DNA from: DASVDE01 sp035558955
GTDB taxonomy: Bacteria > Actinomycetota > Thermoleophilia > Solirubrobacterales > 70-9
NCBI GenBank assembly: GCA_035558955.1
Contig: DATMBX010000164.1
Span: forward strand, 1-10,436
Reading direction: 5' to 3'
DNA: 10,436 bases
The translations under genes were made by a program, and so were the position numbers. Under the pieces are notes generated by a model. The model was given only the letters and a program-made list of their open reading frames with translations. It was not told where the DNA came from and did not search any database. Each line of letters begins with the position of its first letter. Positions within the stretch are counted from its first letter, which is position 1. Positions 1-5,853 of this stretch are shown here, one piece after another.

Positions 1-756
1 CGGCGCAACCTCGCCCGCGACGCCGAAGCGGTTGCCCTCTATGAGTCGGGCCGCGTCTATCTCGCCGGCGACACCGGCGGGGAAGGGACGCTTTCGGGTC
101 ATTTCACCGGAGAGCGCTCCGCGCCGGTTTCCGAGCCTCACCATTTGGCCGCGCTGGCGGTCGGGCCGCTGGCCCCGAAGTCGTGGCGCGGCGGGGGGGA
201 GGCCACCGATTTCTTTGCTCTCAAGGGGGCCCTCGAGGCTCTGGCCGGCCAACTCGGCGTCGAGCTGGAATTCGCCGCCGAGCCGGAGCCCTTCCTACAC
301 CCGGGCCGCTCGGCGCGCGTCCTCATCGGCGGCGAGCCCGCCGGCTGGATCGGCGAAGTCCATCCGCTCGTCTGCCGGGAGTGGAGCATCGACGCCGCGA
401 CCGCCTTCGAAGTCGAGCTTGCGGCGCTGGTCGGCTCCGCGACGGCGGGGGAGGAGGAATTCGAGGACGTGACCGCTTTCCCGGCCGTCTACCAGGACCT
501 CGCCGCCGTCGTCCCCGATGACGTAACCGCCGCCGCCGTTCGCGCGGCGGTTCTCGCCGGGGGCGGCGAGCTGCTGCGGGTCGCTCGCGTCTTCGACCTC
601 TACGAGGGGGAGCAGCTTGAGGCGGGGCACAGGAGCCTCGCGCTGCGGCTGGAGTTCCGCGCGCCCGATCGCACCTTGACCGACGAGGAGGTCGCCGGCG
701 CGCGCGCGGCGATCGAGGCCGAACTGAAGAAGATCGGAGGAACTCTGCGTGCCTGA
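1..756 (+). CDS. pheT: Phenylalanyl-tRNA synthetase beta subunit, C-terminal part (5' end outside window)
   Basis: The reading frame is open from base 1 and gives the last 251 residues of PheT, the beta chain of the cytoplasmic alpha2-beta2 enzyme that charges tRNA-Phe. Visible residues 1 to about 150 are the end of the catalytic-like core: an ESGRVYL strand near residue 17, DFFALKG near 70, the family signature HPGRSA at 100-105, then GEPAGWIGEVHP. Residues from about 158 (AFPAVYQDLA) to the end form the FDX-ACB anticodon-binding domain, with the typical RVFDLYEGEQ strand and a closing LTDEEV...IEAELKKIGGTLRA helix. The last 8 bases overlap argC, so the two genes are probably co-transcribed and translationally coupled. 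pheS would be expected just upstream. Identification is secure; only the missing N-terminal part cannot be judged. Confidence 0.96.
   Translation, partial: RRNLARDAEAVALYESGRVYLAGDTGGEGTLSGHFTGERSAPVSEPHHLAALAVGPLAPKSWRGGGEATDFFALKGALEALAGQLGVELEFAAEPEPFLHPGRSARVLIGGEPAGWIGEVHPLVCREWSIDAATAFEVELAALVGSATAGEEEFEDVTAFPAVYQDLAAVVPDDVTAAAVRAAVLAGGGELLRVARVFDLYEGEQLEAGHRSLALRLEFRAPDRTLTDEEVAGARAAIEAELKKIGGTLRA
736..740 (+). promoter_or_regulatory. Shine-Dalgarno sequence for argC
   Basis: GGAGG lies 8 nt before the GTG at 749, inside the end of pheT. It fixes the GTG as the argC start, which no ATG in a suitable position rivals. Confidence 0.8.
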
Positions 757-1780
757 GATAGGCAGACAACCTCTCGACGGCGATCCCGCGGCGCGGGTGC
801 TGGTCGCCGGCGCGTCCGGCTTCACCGGGGCGCTCGCCGCGCAGATCGTCTGGCGCCATCCCAAGCTGGAGCTGGTCGCCGTCACCTCCCGCAGCGACGC
901 CGGCACGCGGCTGGACCGGCTCTACCCGCGCTACCGGGTGCCGCTGGAGCTGACCGAACTGGACCTCGACCGCCTCGAGGGCGTCGACGCCGCGATCGTC
1001 GCCTATCCCCACGGCGCCTCGGCACCGACCGTCGCCGCACTGCGCGGGCTCGGCGTCCTGGTCGTCGATCTCTCCGCCGACTTCCGGCTGCGGGACCTGC
1101 CGACCTACGAGCGCTGGTACGGAGAGCACGGCGCGCCGGAGTTGCTCGAGAACGCGGTCTACGGCCTCACCGAGCTGTACCGGGACGAACTGCGCGAAGC
1201 GGAGCTGGTCGCGACTCCCGGCTGCTACCCGACGGCGAGCGTGCTGGCGCTGGCGCCCCTCGCCGAGAAGGGCCTGATCGTCGACGCCGTGATCGACGCC
1301 AAGCAGGGCGTCTCCGGCGCCGGGCGGGGCGGGGGCGACGCGATGCACTACGCGACGATGGACGAGAACGCCTTTCCCTACAAGACCGAGGGCCACCGCC
1401 ACCGGCCCGAGATCGAGCAGGAGCTGGCGGCGCTCGGCAGTCCCGCTCCCGTCACCTTCGTCCCGCACCTGCTGCCGCTCGACCAGGGTGAGCTGACCAG
1501 CTGCTACGTCCAACTCACCGAGCCGATCTCTATGGACGAGGCACAGGCTCTCTACGCGGAGCGCTACGCGGGCGAGCGCTTCGTCCACGCGGTCGACCGG
1601 CCGCCGGGCCTGCGCGACGTGCGCGACACCAACGAGTGCCACGTCTACGTCACCGTCGAGGAGCGGGGACGGGTCCTTGCCTTCTCCGCGATCGACAACC
1701 TCTGGAAGGGAGCGTCCGGACAGGGCGTGCAGAACCTCAACCTGATGCTGGGGCTGGACGAGGGGCTGGGGCTCGAATGA
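749..1780 (+). CDS. argC: N-acetyl-gamma-glutamyl-phosphate reductase
   Basis: The product (343 residues, normal for the family) performs the NADPH-dependent reduction of N-acetylglutamyl-5-phosphate to the semialdehyde, the third step of arginine synthesis in the cytoplasm. A dinucleotide-binding GASGFTG loop is at residues 21-27. The substrate-binding DLSADFRL segment follows near 110. The catalytic cysteine is Cys159 in ATPGCYPTA. The second active-site motif GHRHRPEI is at 215-222, and the C-terminal signature DNLWKGASGQ...NLNLMLGL is complete. The GTG start is chosen because GGAGG sits 8 nt upstream; this gives an N-terminal extension of about 15 residues before the Rossmann strand. The gene overlaps pheT by 8 bases and argJ by 4 (ATGA), so it appears to be part of one pheT-arg transcript. 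All expected active-site residues are present. Confidence 0.97.
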   Translation: MPEIGRQPLDGDPAARVLVAGASGFTGALAAQIVWRHPKLELVAVTSRSDAGTRLDRLYPRYRVPLELTELDLDRLEGVDAAIVAYPHGASAPTVAALRGLGVLVVDLSADFRLRDLPTYERWYGEHGAPELLENAVYGLTELYRDELREAELVATPGCYPTASVLALAPLAEKGLIVDAVIDAKQGVSGAGRGGGDAMHYATMDENAFPYKTEGHRHRPEIEQELAALGSPAPVTFVPHLLPLDQGELTSCYVQLTEPISMDEAQALYAERYAGERFVHAVDRPPGLRDVRDTNECHVYVTVEERGRVLAFSAIDNLWKGASGQGVQNLNLMLGLDEGLGLE

Positions 1781-2937
1781 GCGATGACGGCTTCTTTCGG
1801 TCGCGCTGGGTCGAGGCTCCCACCGGGGTGCAGGAGCTGGACTCCACGCGCCTGGCGCCGGGCTTTCGGGCCGGCGCTGCCCACTGCGGGCTGAAGGGCG
1901 GCGGCAAGACCGACATTGGGCTGCTCGTCTGCGATGCGCCGCAAGTTTCCTCGTCTGTATTGCTCACCCGCAACGCCTCCGCCGCCGCTCCGGTCAGGGT
2001 CTGCCGCGACCGGGTGGACCGCGGCGGAGTTAGGGCCGTGGTCGTCAACGCCGGCAACGCCAACGCCGAGACCGGAGAGCGAGGCTACGCCGACGCGGTC
2101 GCGATGTGCGACACCGCGGCGGCGGCGCTGGACCTTGCGCCCGAGGCGGTCGCCGTCGCCGAGACCGGGACGATCGGGGTGCCGTTGCCGATCGACGCGG
2201 TCCTGGCCGGGATCGGCGATGCCGCCGGGGCCCTCGCGGAGGACGGCGCCGGCGCCTTCGCCGAGGCGATCATGACCACCGACCGCTGGCCGAAGCGCTG
2301 TACGCTGCGCGCCGGCGACGTCACCCTCTCCGCTCAGGCGAAGGGCGCCGGGATGATGGAGCCCGGCTTCGCGACGATGCTCTGCTTCGTCCAGACCGAC
2401 GCCGCGGTCGAGGATCCCGACGCGTCCCTGCGCGCCGCCGTCGCCTCCTCCTTCGAGCGGATCACCGTCGACGGCCAGATGAGCACCAACGACACCGTGC
2501 TCCTGCAGGCGACCGGCGCCTCCGGTGCGCCGCTCCCGGAAGGGCTGCTCGAAGCGGTCCTGCTCCAGCTCGCGATCGAGATCGTCGCCGACGGCGAGGG
2601 CGCCGTCCGGGTCGGGCGGATTCAGGTCGACGAGGCGGCCTCGGCCGGCGAAGCCGAGCGGGTCGCCCGCGCGATCGCCAACTCCCCCCTGGTCAAGACG
2701 GCGCTGTTCGGCCGCGATCCCAACTGGGGCCGGATCGCCCAGGCGGCCGGCATGGCGCTGGCCGGCGAGGACCTGGAGGAGATCGGCGCCGGCTCGATCG
2801 ACGCCGCCGAGCTGGGCGCCGAAACCGATGAGCCGGAGATCGGAGTGCGCCTGGGACGCGGCGACCACGCCGCCCACGTCTGGTTCTCGGACCTCGGCTA
2901 CGAGTACGTTCGGATCAACGCGGAGTACCGAACATGA
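1777..2937 (+). CDS. argJ: Glutamate N-acetyltransferase (ornithine acetyltransferase), ArgJ
   Basis: The 386-residue product transfers acetyl from N-acetylornithine to glutamate, recycling the acetyl group and releasing ornithine; some members also use acetyl-CoA, and the sequence alone does not settle which type this is. ArgJ is an Ntn-type enzyme that cuts itself between Ala and Thr. Here that site is Ala199-Thr200 in GFATMLCF, preceded by KGAGMMEP and followed by the family block ITVDGQMSTNDT. Other signatures are NAGNANAETG, ETGTIG (usually STGVIG), MTTDRWPK, DPNWGRI and the C-terminal DLGYEYVRINAEYRT. The reading frame is open further upstream to 1636, but the ATG at 1777, overlapping the argC stop as ATGA, puts the N-terminus where the family begins. 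The end overlaps a 19-codon leader-like ORF, again as ATGA. Translation is probably coupled on both sides. Confidence 0.96.
   Translation: MSDDGFFRSRWVEAPTGVQELDSTRLAPGFRAGAAHCGLKGGGKTDIGLLVCDAPQVSSSVLLTRNASAAAPVRVCRDRVDRGGVRAVVVNAGNANAETGERGYADAVAMCDTAAAALDLAPEAVAVAETGTIGVPLPIDAVLAGIGDAAGALAEDGAGAFAEAIMTTDRWPKRCTLRAGDVTLSAQAKGAGMMEPGFATMLCFVQTDAAVEDPDASLRAAVASSFERITVDGQMSTNDTVLLQATGASGAPLPEGLLEAVLLQLAIEIVADGEGAVRVGRIQVDEAASAGEAERVARAIANSPLVKTALFGRDPNWGRIAQAAGMALAGEDLEEIGAGSIDAAELGAETDEPEIGVRLGRGDHAAHVWFSDLGYEYVRINAEYRT
2922..2925 (+). promoter_or_regulatory. Shine-Dalgarno sequence for the short ORF after argJ
   Basis: GGAG sits 8 nt before the ATG at 2934, within the last codons of argJ. 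This spacing is ideal and is the main support for translation of the short ORF that follows. It could also be chance, because the bases encode conserved ArgJ residues (AEYR). Confidence 0.5.
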
Positions 2938-2993
2938 ACGGCATCTGCTCTGCTCCCACTCAACCGGAAAGAATCAGAGATGGATCCGGTTGA
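2934..2993 (+). CDS. Putative 19-residue leader peptide between argJ and argB
   Basis: An ATG overlapping the argJ stop codon (ATGA) opens a 19-codon frame ending in TGA at 2991-2993; the product reads MNGICSAPTQPERIRDGSG. It has a GGAG 8 nt upstream. Codons 13 and 15 are AGA arginine codons (2970-2972 and 2976-2978), which are uncommon in this GC-rich window, and both fall in the loop of the 11-bp hairpin at 2958-2995. The stop codon lies inside the right arm. Position (just before argB), size and arginine content resemble a regulatory leader peptide whose translation could alter folding ahead of argB. No family is recognised. It could equally be a chance ORF in a spacer; only conservation or ribosome profiling would tell. 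Confidence 0.35.
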   Translation: MNGICSAPTQPERIRDGSG

Positions 2994-2995
2994 GT
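2958..2995 (+). promoter_or_regulatory. Perfect 11-bp hairpin in the argJ-argB gap
   Basis: ACTCAACCGGA (2958-2968) is the exact reverse complement of TCCGGTTGAGT (2985-2995), leaving a 16-nt loop. No T-run follows, so it is not a standard terminator. It lies 18 nt ahead of the argB ribosome-binding sequence, in the only sizeable gap (86 bp) of the argCJBD run. Possible roles are an attenuator-like structure controlling argB, an mRNA processing or stability element, or a DNA operator. It does not resemble the AT-rich ARG box bound by ArgR. Confidence 0.6.
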
Positions 2996-3013
2996 TCCCG
3001 CGTCCGCGATGCC

Positions 3014-3019
3014 GGGGGA
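3014..3019 (+). promoter_or_regulatory. Purine-rich ribosome-binding sequence for argB
   Basis: GGGGGA lies 4 nt before the ATG at 3024 and favours that start over the in-frame ATG at 3009, which has no such sequence in front of it. The preceding TTCCC (2995-2999) can pair with GGGAA (3016-3020), so this site might be hidden by RNA folding. Confidence 0.55.
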
Positions 3020-3023
3020 AACT

Positions 3024-3863
3024 ATGAAGACAAGCGTCGACACACTCCTTGAAGCCCTCCCCTACATAAGGGAGTTCCACGGCCGCACGGTCGTGATCAA
3101 GTATGGCGGCGCGGCGATGCGCGAAGAGGGCCTGCGCGAGGACTTCGCGACCGACGTCGTCCTGCTCAAGTACGTCGGGCTCAACCCCGTGATCGTCCAC
3201 GGCGGGGGCCCCGAGATCACCAGATACATGGAGCGGCTCGGCCTTGAGGTGAGATTCCACGAGGGCCTGCGCGTCTCCGACGAGGAGACGGTCGAGGTGG
3301 CGCGGATGGTTCTGCTCGGCAAGCTCAACTCCGACATCGTGCAGCGACTCAACCGCCACGGCCAGCCGGCGGTCGGCCTCTCCGGGGGCGACGGCTCCCT
3401 CTTCGAGGTCGCCCCGGTTCCCAACGCCGAGCAGGTCGGTTTCGTCGGCTCGATCGAGCGGGTCGACGTCGACGTGATCAACCACATCGCCGCCGACTAC
3501 ATCCCGGTGATCGCCTCGGCGGCGTCGGACCGCGAGGGCCACTCCTACAACGTCAACGCCGACGAGGCGGCGGGCAAGGTCGCCGCCGCGCTCGGCGCCT
3601 ACAAGGCGGTCTTCCTCACCGACGTCGCCGGCTGGCTGGCCGACCCTGCCGACGAAGAGTCCCTGATCACCCGCGCAACGGTCGGCGAGGTGAACGAAAA
3701 GCTGTCGGGGGTCGACGGGGGCATGCGCCCGAAGCTGCAGGCCTGTGTCGACGCGATCCAGGGCGGCGCCCAGTCGGCCCACATCATCGACGGGCGCAAG
3801 CCCCACAGCCTCCTGCTGGAGCTGTTCACCGACGCCGGCATCGGCACCATGTTCACCTCATGA
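3024..3863 (+). CDS. argB: Acetylglutamate kinase (N-acetylglutamate kinase)
   Basis: This cytoplasmic kinase phosphorylates N-acetylglutamate with ATP, the second and usually feedback-controlled step of arginine synthesis. From the ATG at 3024 it has 279 residues. Amino acid kinase motifs are complete: VIKYGGAAM with Lys26, the glycine-rich HGGGPEI starting at His59, NVNADEAAGKVA, LTDVAGW with Asp200, and GGMRPKLQ with Lys237. The N-terminal helix (LLEALPYIREFHGRT) and the C-terminal HSLLLELFTDAGIGTMF match the arginine-sensitive hexameric type, so inhibition by arginine is expected from family knowledge. An alternative ATG at 3009 would add five residues but lacks a ribosome-binding sequence. 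It is separated from argJ by an 86-bp gap holding a hairpin and a short ORF, and its stop overlaps argD (ATGA). Three uncommon AGG/AGA arginine codons fall within its first 77 codons. Confidence 0.96.
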   Translation: MKTSVDTLLEALPYIREFHGRTVVIKYGGAAMREEGLREDFATDVVLLKYVGLNPVIVHGGGPEITRYMERLGLEVRFHEGLRVSDEETVEVARMVLLGKLNSDIVQRLNRHGQPAVGLSGGDGSLFEVAPVPNAEQVGFVGSIERVDVDVINHIAADYIPVIASAASDREGHSYNVNADEAAGKVAAALGAYKAVFLTDVAGWLADPADEESLITRATVGEVNEKLSGVDGGMRPKLQACVDAIQGGAQSAHIIDGRKPHSLLLELFTDAGIGTMFTS

Positions 3864-5050
3864 GCCTGGACGCCGTCCAGGCGCTGGAGGGGCGCTACCT
3901 GATGCGGACCTACCGCCGCGCGCCGGTCGAGTTCGTGCGCGGCGAAGGCGCGCTGCTCTGGGACGCCGATGGCAAGGAGTACCTCGACTTCGTGACCGGG
4001 ATCTCGGTCTGTTCGGTCGGTCACTGCAACCCGGCGGTGGTCGAGGCCGTTCGCGAGCAGGCCGGGCGCCTGATGCACGTCTCCAACCTCTTCTACACCG
4101 AGCCGATGGTGCGGCTTGCGGAGCGCCTCTGCGAGTCGAGCCTCGGCGGGCGAGCCTTCTTCTCGAACTCCGGCACGGAGGCGAACGAGTGCGCGATCAA
4201 GATCGCCCGCAAGCACGCTCACCGGCGCGGGGTCGAAGCGCCGGAGATCGTCAGCTTCGAAGGCGACTTCCACGGCCGGACCTACGGCGCGCTGGCGGCG
4301 ACGCCGAAGCTGGCGGAGAACAAGGGTCTGGGGCCGATGCTCCCTGGTTTTCGCTCCGTCCCGCTCAACGACGCCGATGCCCTGCACGATGTCGTCGCCG
4401 AGAACACCGCCGCGGTGCTGATCGAGCCGATCCAGGGCGAGAGCGGCGTCTACCCGGTGACCGACGAGACGCTGCTCGCCGCCCGCGAGGCCTGCGATGC
4501 GGCCGGCGCCCTGCTGATCTTCGACGAGATCCAGACCGGGATGGGCCGGACCGGCTCGCTTTGGGCCTACGAGCAGACGCCGGTGCGGCCCGACGTGCTT
4601 ACCAGCGCAAAGGCGCTCGGCGGCGGCCTGCCGATCGGCGCTTGCCTGGCCACGCCGGAGGCCGGTGAGGTCCTCGAGCCCGGCGATCATGCCTCGACCT
4701 TTGCCGGCGGCCCGGTTGCCTGCGCCGCCGCCCTCGCCGTGCTCGACATCGTCGACGACCCTGCTCTGCTGCGCAGCGTCCGCGAGCTGGGGGCAAAGCT
4801 GCGCGACGACCTGCTCGCCCTCGACGGCGTCCGCGAGGTGCGCGGTCGCGGGCTGATGCTCGGCGTCGGCCTGGAGGAGGGAATCGAGGCGGTGGCTCTC
4901 GGCGCCCAGCTCCTCCAGAGCGGTTTGGTCGTCAACGTCCCAGAGCCGGGCACGTTGCGTCTGCTTCCTCCACTGACGTTAGATGACGCTCAGGCCGAGC
5001 GGGCTGTTGCGCTGATCGGCGACTCCCTCCTAAGCTGTTCGCCAACATGA
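3860..5050 (+). CDS. argD: Acetylornithine aminotransferase
   Basis: This PLP enzyme (396 residues, typical size, class-III aminotransferase fold) moves the amino group of glutamate to N-acetylglutamate semialdehyde, giving N-acetylornithine. Visible features are the cofactor-phosphate site SNSGTEAN (102-109), DFHGRTYGALAAT, the cofactor-binding aspartate Asp222 in IFDEIQTGMGRTG (an ArgD-type signature), the PLP-binding Lys251 in TSAKALGGGLPIGA, and STFAGGPVACAAA. The C-terminal NVPEPGTLRLLPPL block is intact. The start codon overlaps the argB stop (ATGA) without a clear Shine-Dalgarno sequence, suggesting translational coupling. The stop overlaps the next, unknown gene in the same way. In mycobacteria argF would follow here. 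Some ArgD enzymes also act in lysine synthesis, which cannot be decided from sequence. Confidence 0.96.
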   Translation: MSLDAVQALEGRYLMRTYRRAPVEFVRGEGALLWDADGKEYLDFVTGISVCSVGHCNPAVVEAVREQAGRLMHVSNLFYTEPMVRLAERLCESSLGGRAFFSNSGTEANECAIKIARKHAHRRGVEAPEIVSFEGDFHGRTYGALAATPKLAENKGLGPMLPGFRSVPLNDADALHDVVAENTAAVLIEPIQGESGVYPVTDETLLAAREACDAAGALLIFDEIQTGMGRTGSLWAYEQTPVRPDVLTSAKALGGGLPIGACLATPEAGEVLEPGDHASTFAGGPVACAAALAVLDIVDDPALLRSVRELGAKLRDDLLALDGVREVRGRGLMLGVGLEEGIEAVALGAQLLQSGLVVNVPEPGTLRLLPPLTLDDAQAERAVALIGDSLLSCSPT

Positions 5051-5508
5051 AGTCCAAGAAGAAGAAGCAATTCGAATCGCGGCCGCTGGTCAACGACGCC
5101 GCCGATCGGATCGCGACGATCGTCGACGCCGCCGAGAGAGCCGCCGCCAAGGTCATCGACGACGCTGAGACGCAGGCCCGTCAGGAGCTCGAGAACGCGC
5201 GGGCGCGCGCCGACCGGCTGGCCGCCGCGCGGCTGCGCGAACTTGCCGACGAACTCGATCCGGCTGCCTCCTCTGCTTCGCAGGTCGGGCATCCCGCCCC
5301 TCGCCTCAGAGCGGTCGAGGTCGAGGAGCCGCGGATGGCCGAGCCGGAGGCCTCGCCGGACGGGAGCCCCGCCGGCGCGCGCCTGCTCGCCACCCAGATG
5401 GCGGTCTCGGGCAGCAGCCGGGAGGAGATCGACGGGCGCCTGCGAAGTGGGTTTGGGATCGAGGACCCAAGCGCGATCCTCGACGCGATTCTCGGACCGG
5501 AGGGGTAG
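5047..5508 (+). CDS. Unknown coiled-coil protein within the arg operon
   Basis: The 153-residue product is not recognised. It begins with a lysine-rich stretch (MKSKKKK). An Ala/Glu/Arg-rich segment of about residues 18-70, rich in AAERAAAKVIDDAETQARQ-like heptads, looks like a long coiled coil of the sort seen in DivIVA or ATP-synthase b-type proteins. A Pro/Ala/Glu-rich linker spans about 71-105. A compact C-terminal piece of about 40 residues (ARLLATQMAVSGSSREEID to ILDAILGPEG) looks like two or three short helices and may be a small interaction domain. There is no signal peptide or membrane segment, so it is probably cytoplasmic. Its ATG overlaps the argD stop (ATGA), placing it firmly in the operon. 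It occupies the argF position of mycobacterial clusters but has no carbamoyltransferase motif. Composition and GC match the neighbours, so recent transfer is not indicated. Confidence 0.8.
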   Translation: MKSKKKKQFESRPLVNDAADRIATIVDAAERAAAKVIDDAETQARQELENARARADRLAAARLRELADELDPAASSASQVGHPAPRLRAVEVEEPRMAEPEASPDGSPAGARLLATQMAVSGSSREEIDGRLRSGFGIEDPSAILDAILGPEG

Positions 5509-5511
5509 CCC

Positions 5512-5853
5512 GTGCACGAAGACCCGACGCGGATGATGGGACAGCCGGACGGCGGGCAGCCGCACGGCAACGCCCGGCTGCTGATCGCGGGCTTGATCGC
5601 GGTGATCGTCGGACTGGTTATCGCGATCCTCGTGATCGCGGGCGACGACGGCAGCGGCGATACGACCTCGACGCCCTCCGTCATCACGACGCTGCCGACG
5701 ACCGACACGTCGACCTCCACGGACACGACCACCGAGACTTCCGACACCACGACGTCGCCGACTACGACCACCACGACGCCCACTACTACGACGACGACCG
5801 AAACCACGACGACGACGCCGGAAGACGGCAGCGGCGGCATCGAAGCGCCCTAG
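5512..5853 (+). CDS. Unknown single-pass membrane protein with threonine-rich tail
   Basis: A GTG start with GGAGGGG (5499-5505) 6 nt upstream gives a 113-residue protein. Residues 1-22 are polar. Residues 23-43 (LLIAGLIAVIVGLVIAILVIA) form one strongly hydrophobic segment, followed by acidic DDGSGD. From about residue 50 to 104 the chain is mostly Thr with Ser, Asp, Glu and Pro, written largely in ACG/ACC codons. This suggests a membrane anchor with a flexible exported tail, perhaps glycosylated as are many actinobacterial Thr/Pro-rich tails; that is inference. The short tail carries no enzyme domain. It starts 3 nt after the previous gene and its TAG abuts the argG ATG, so it is co-transcribed. 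An envelope protein here is unexpected in an arginine operon. The near-repetitive coding sequence may vary in length between strains. Confidence 0.75.
   Translation: MHEDPTRMMGQPDGGQPHGNARLLIAGLIAVIVGLVIAILVIAGDDGSGDTTSTPSVITTLPTTDTSTSTDTTTETSDTTTSPTTTTTTPTTTTTTETTTTTPEDGSGGIEAP
5661..5820 (+). repeat. ACG/ACC-rich low-complexity tract coding the threonine tail
   Basis: This stretch is dominated by ACG, ACC and ACT triplets with GAC/GAG between them and resembles an imperfect trinucleotide array, clearest at about 5758-5818. It could change length by slippage in steps of three without breaking the frame into argG. The opposite strand reads as a valine run, which is only a shadow. Confidence 0.6.

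Noticed and set aside
323..1642. 439-codon open frame on the minus strand across pheT and argC
   Set aside because: It lies antisense to two clear conserved genes, has no recognisable domain and an Arg/Gly-rich composition typical of high-GC antisense frames.
1636..1776. Longer N-terminus for argJ
   Set aside because: It would overlap the conserved C-terminus of argC, and the ATG at 1777 gives the normal family start with an ATGA overlap.
1645..2877. 410-codon minus-strand frame across argJ
   Set aside because: It mirrors argJ codon structure; no domain or ribosome-binding site supports it.
3009..3023. ATG at 3009 as the argB start
   Set aside because: No ribosome-binding sequence precedes it, whereas GGGGGA precedes the ATG at 3024; the difference is only five residues and the choice is not certain.
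2938..3023. ArgR operator (ARG box) before argB
   Set aside because: The only dyad is GC-containing ACTCAACCGGA/TCCGGTTGAGT, unlike the AT-rich ARG box consensus.
5181..5840. Valine-rich minus-strand frame resembling a membrane protein
   Set aside because: The valine runs are simply the reverse complement of the threonine codon tract on the + strand.
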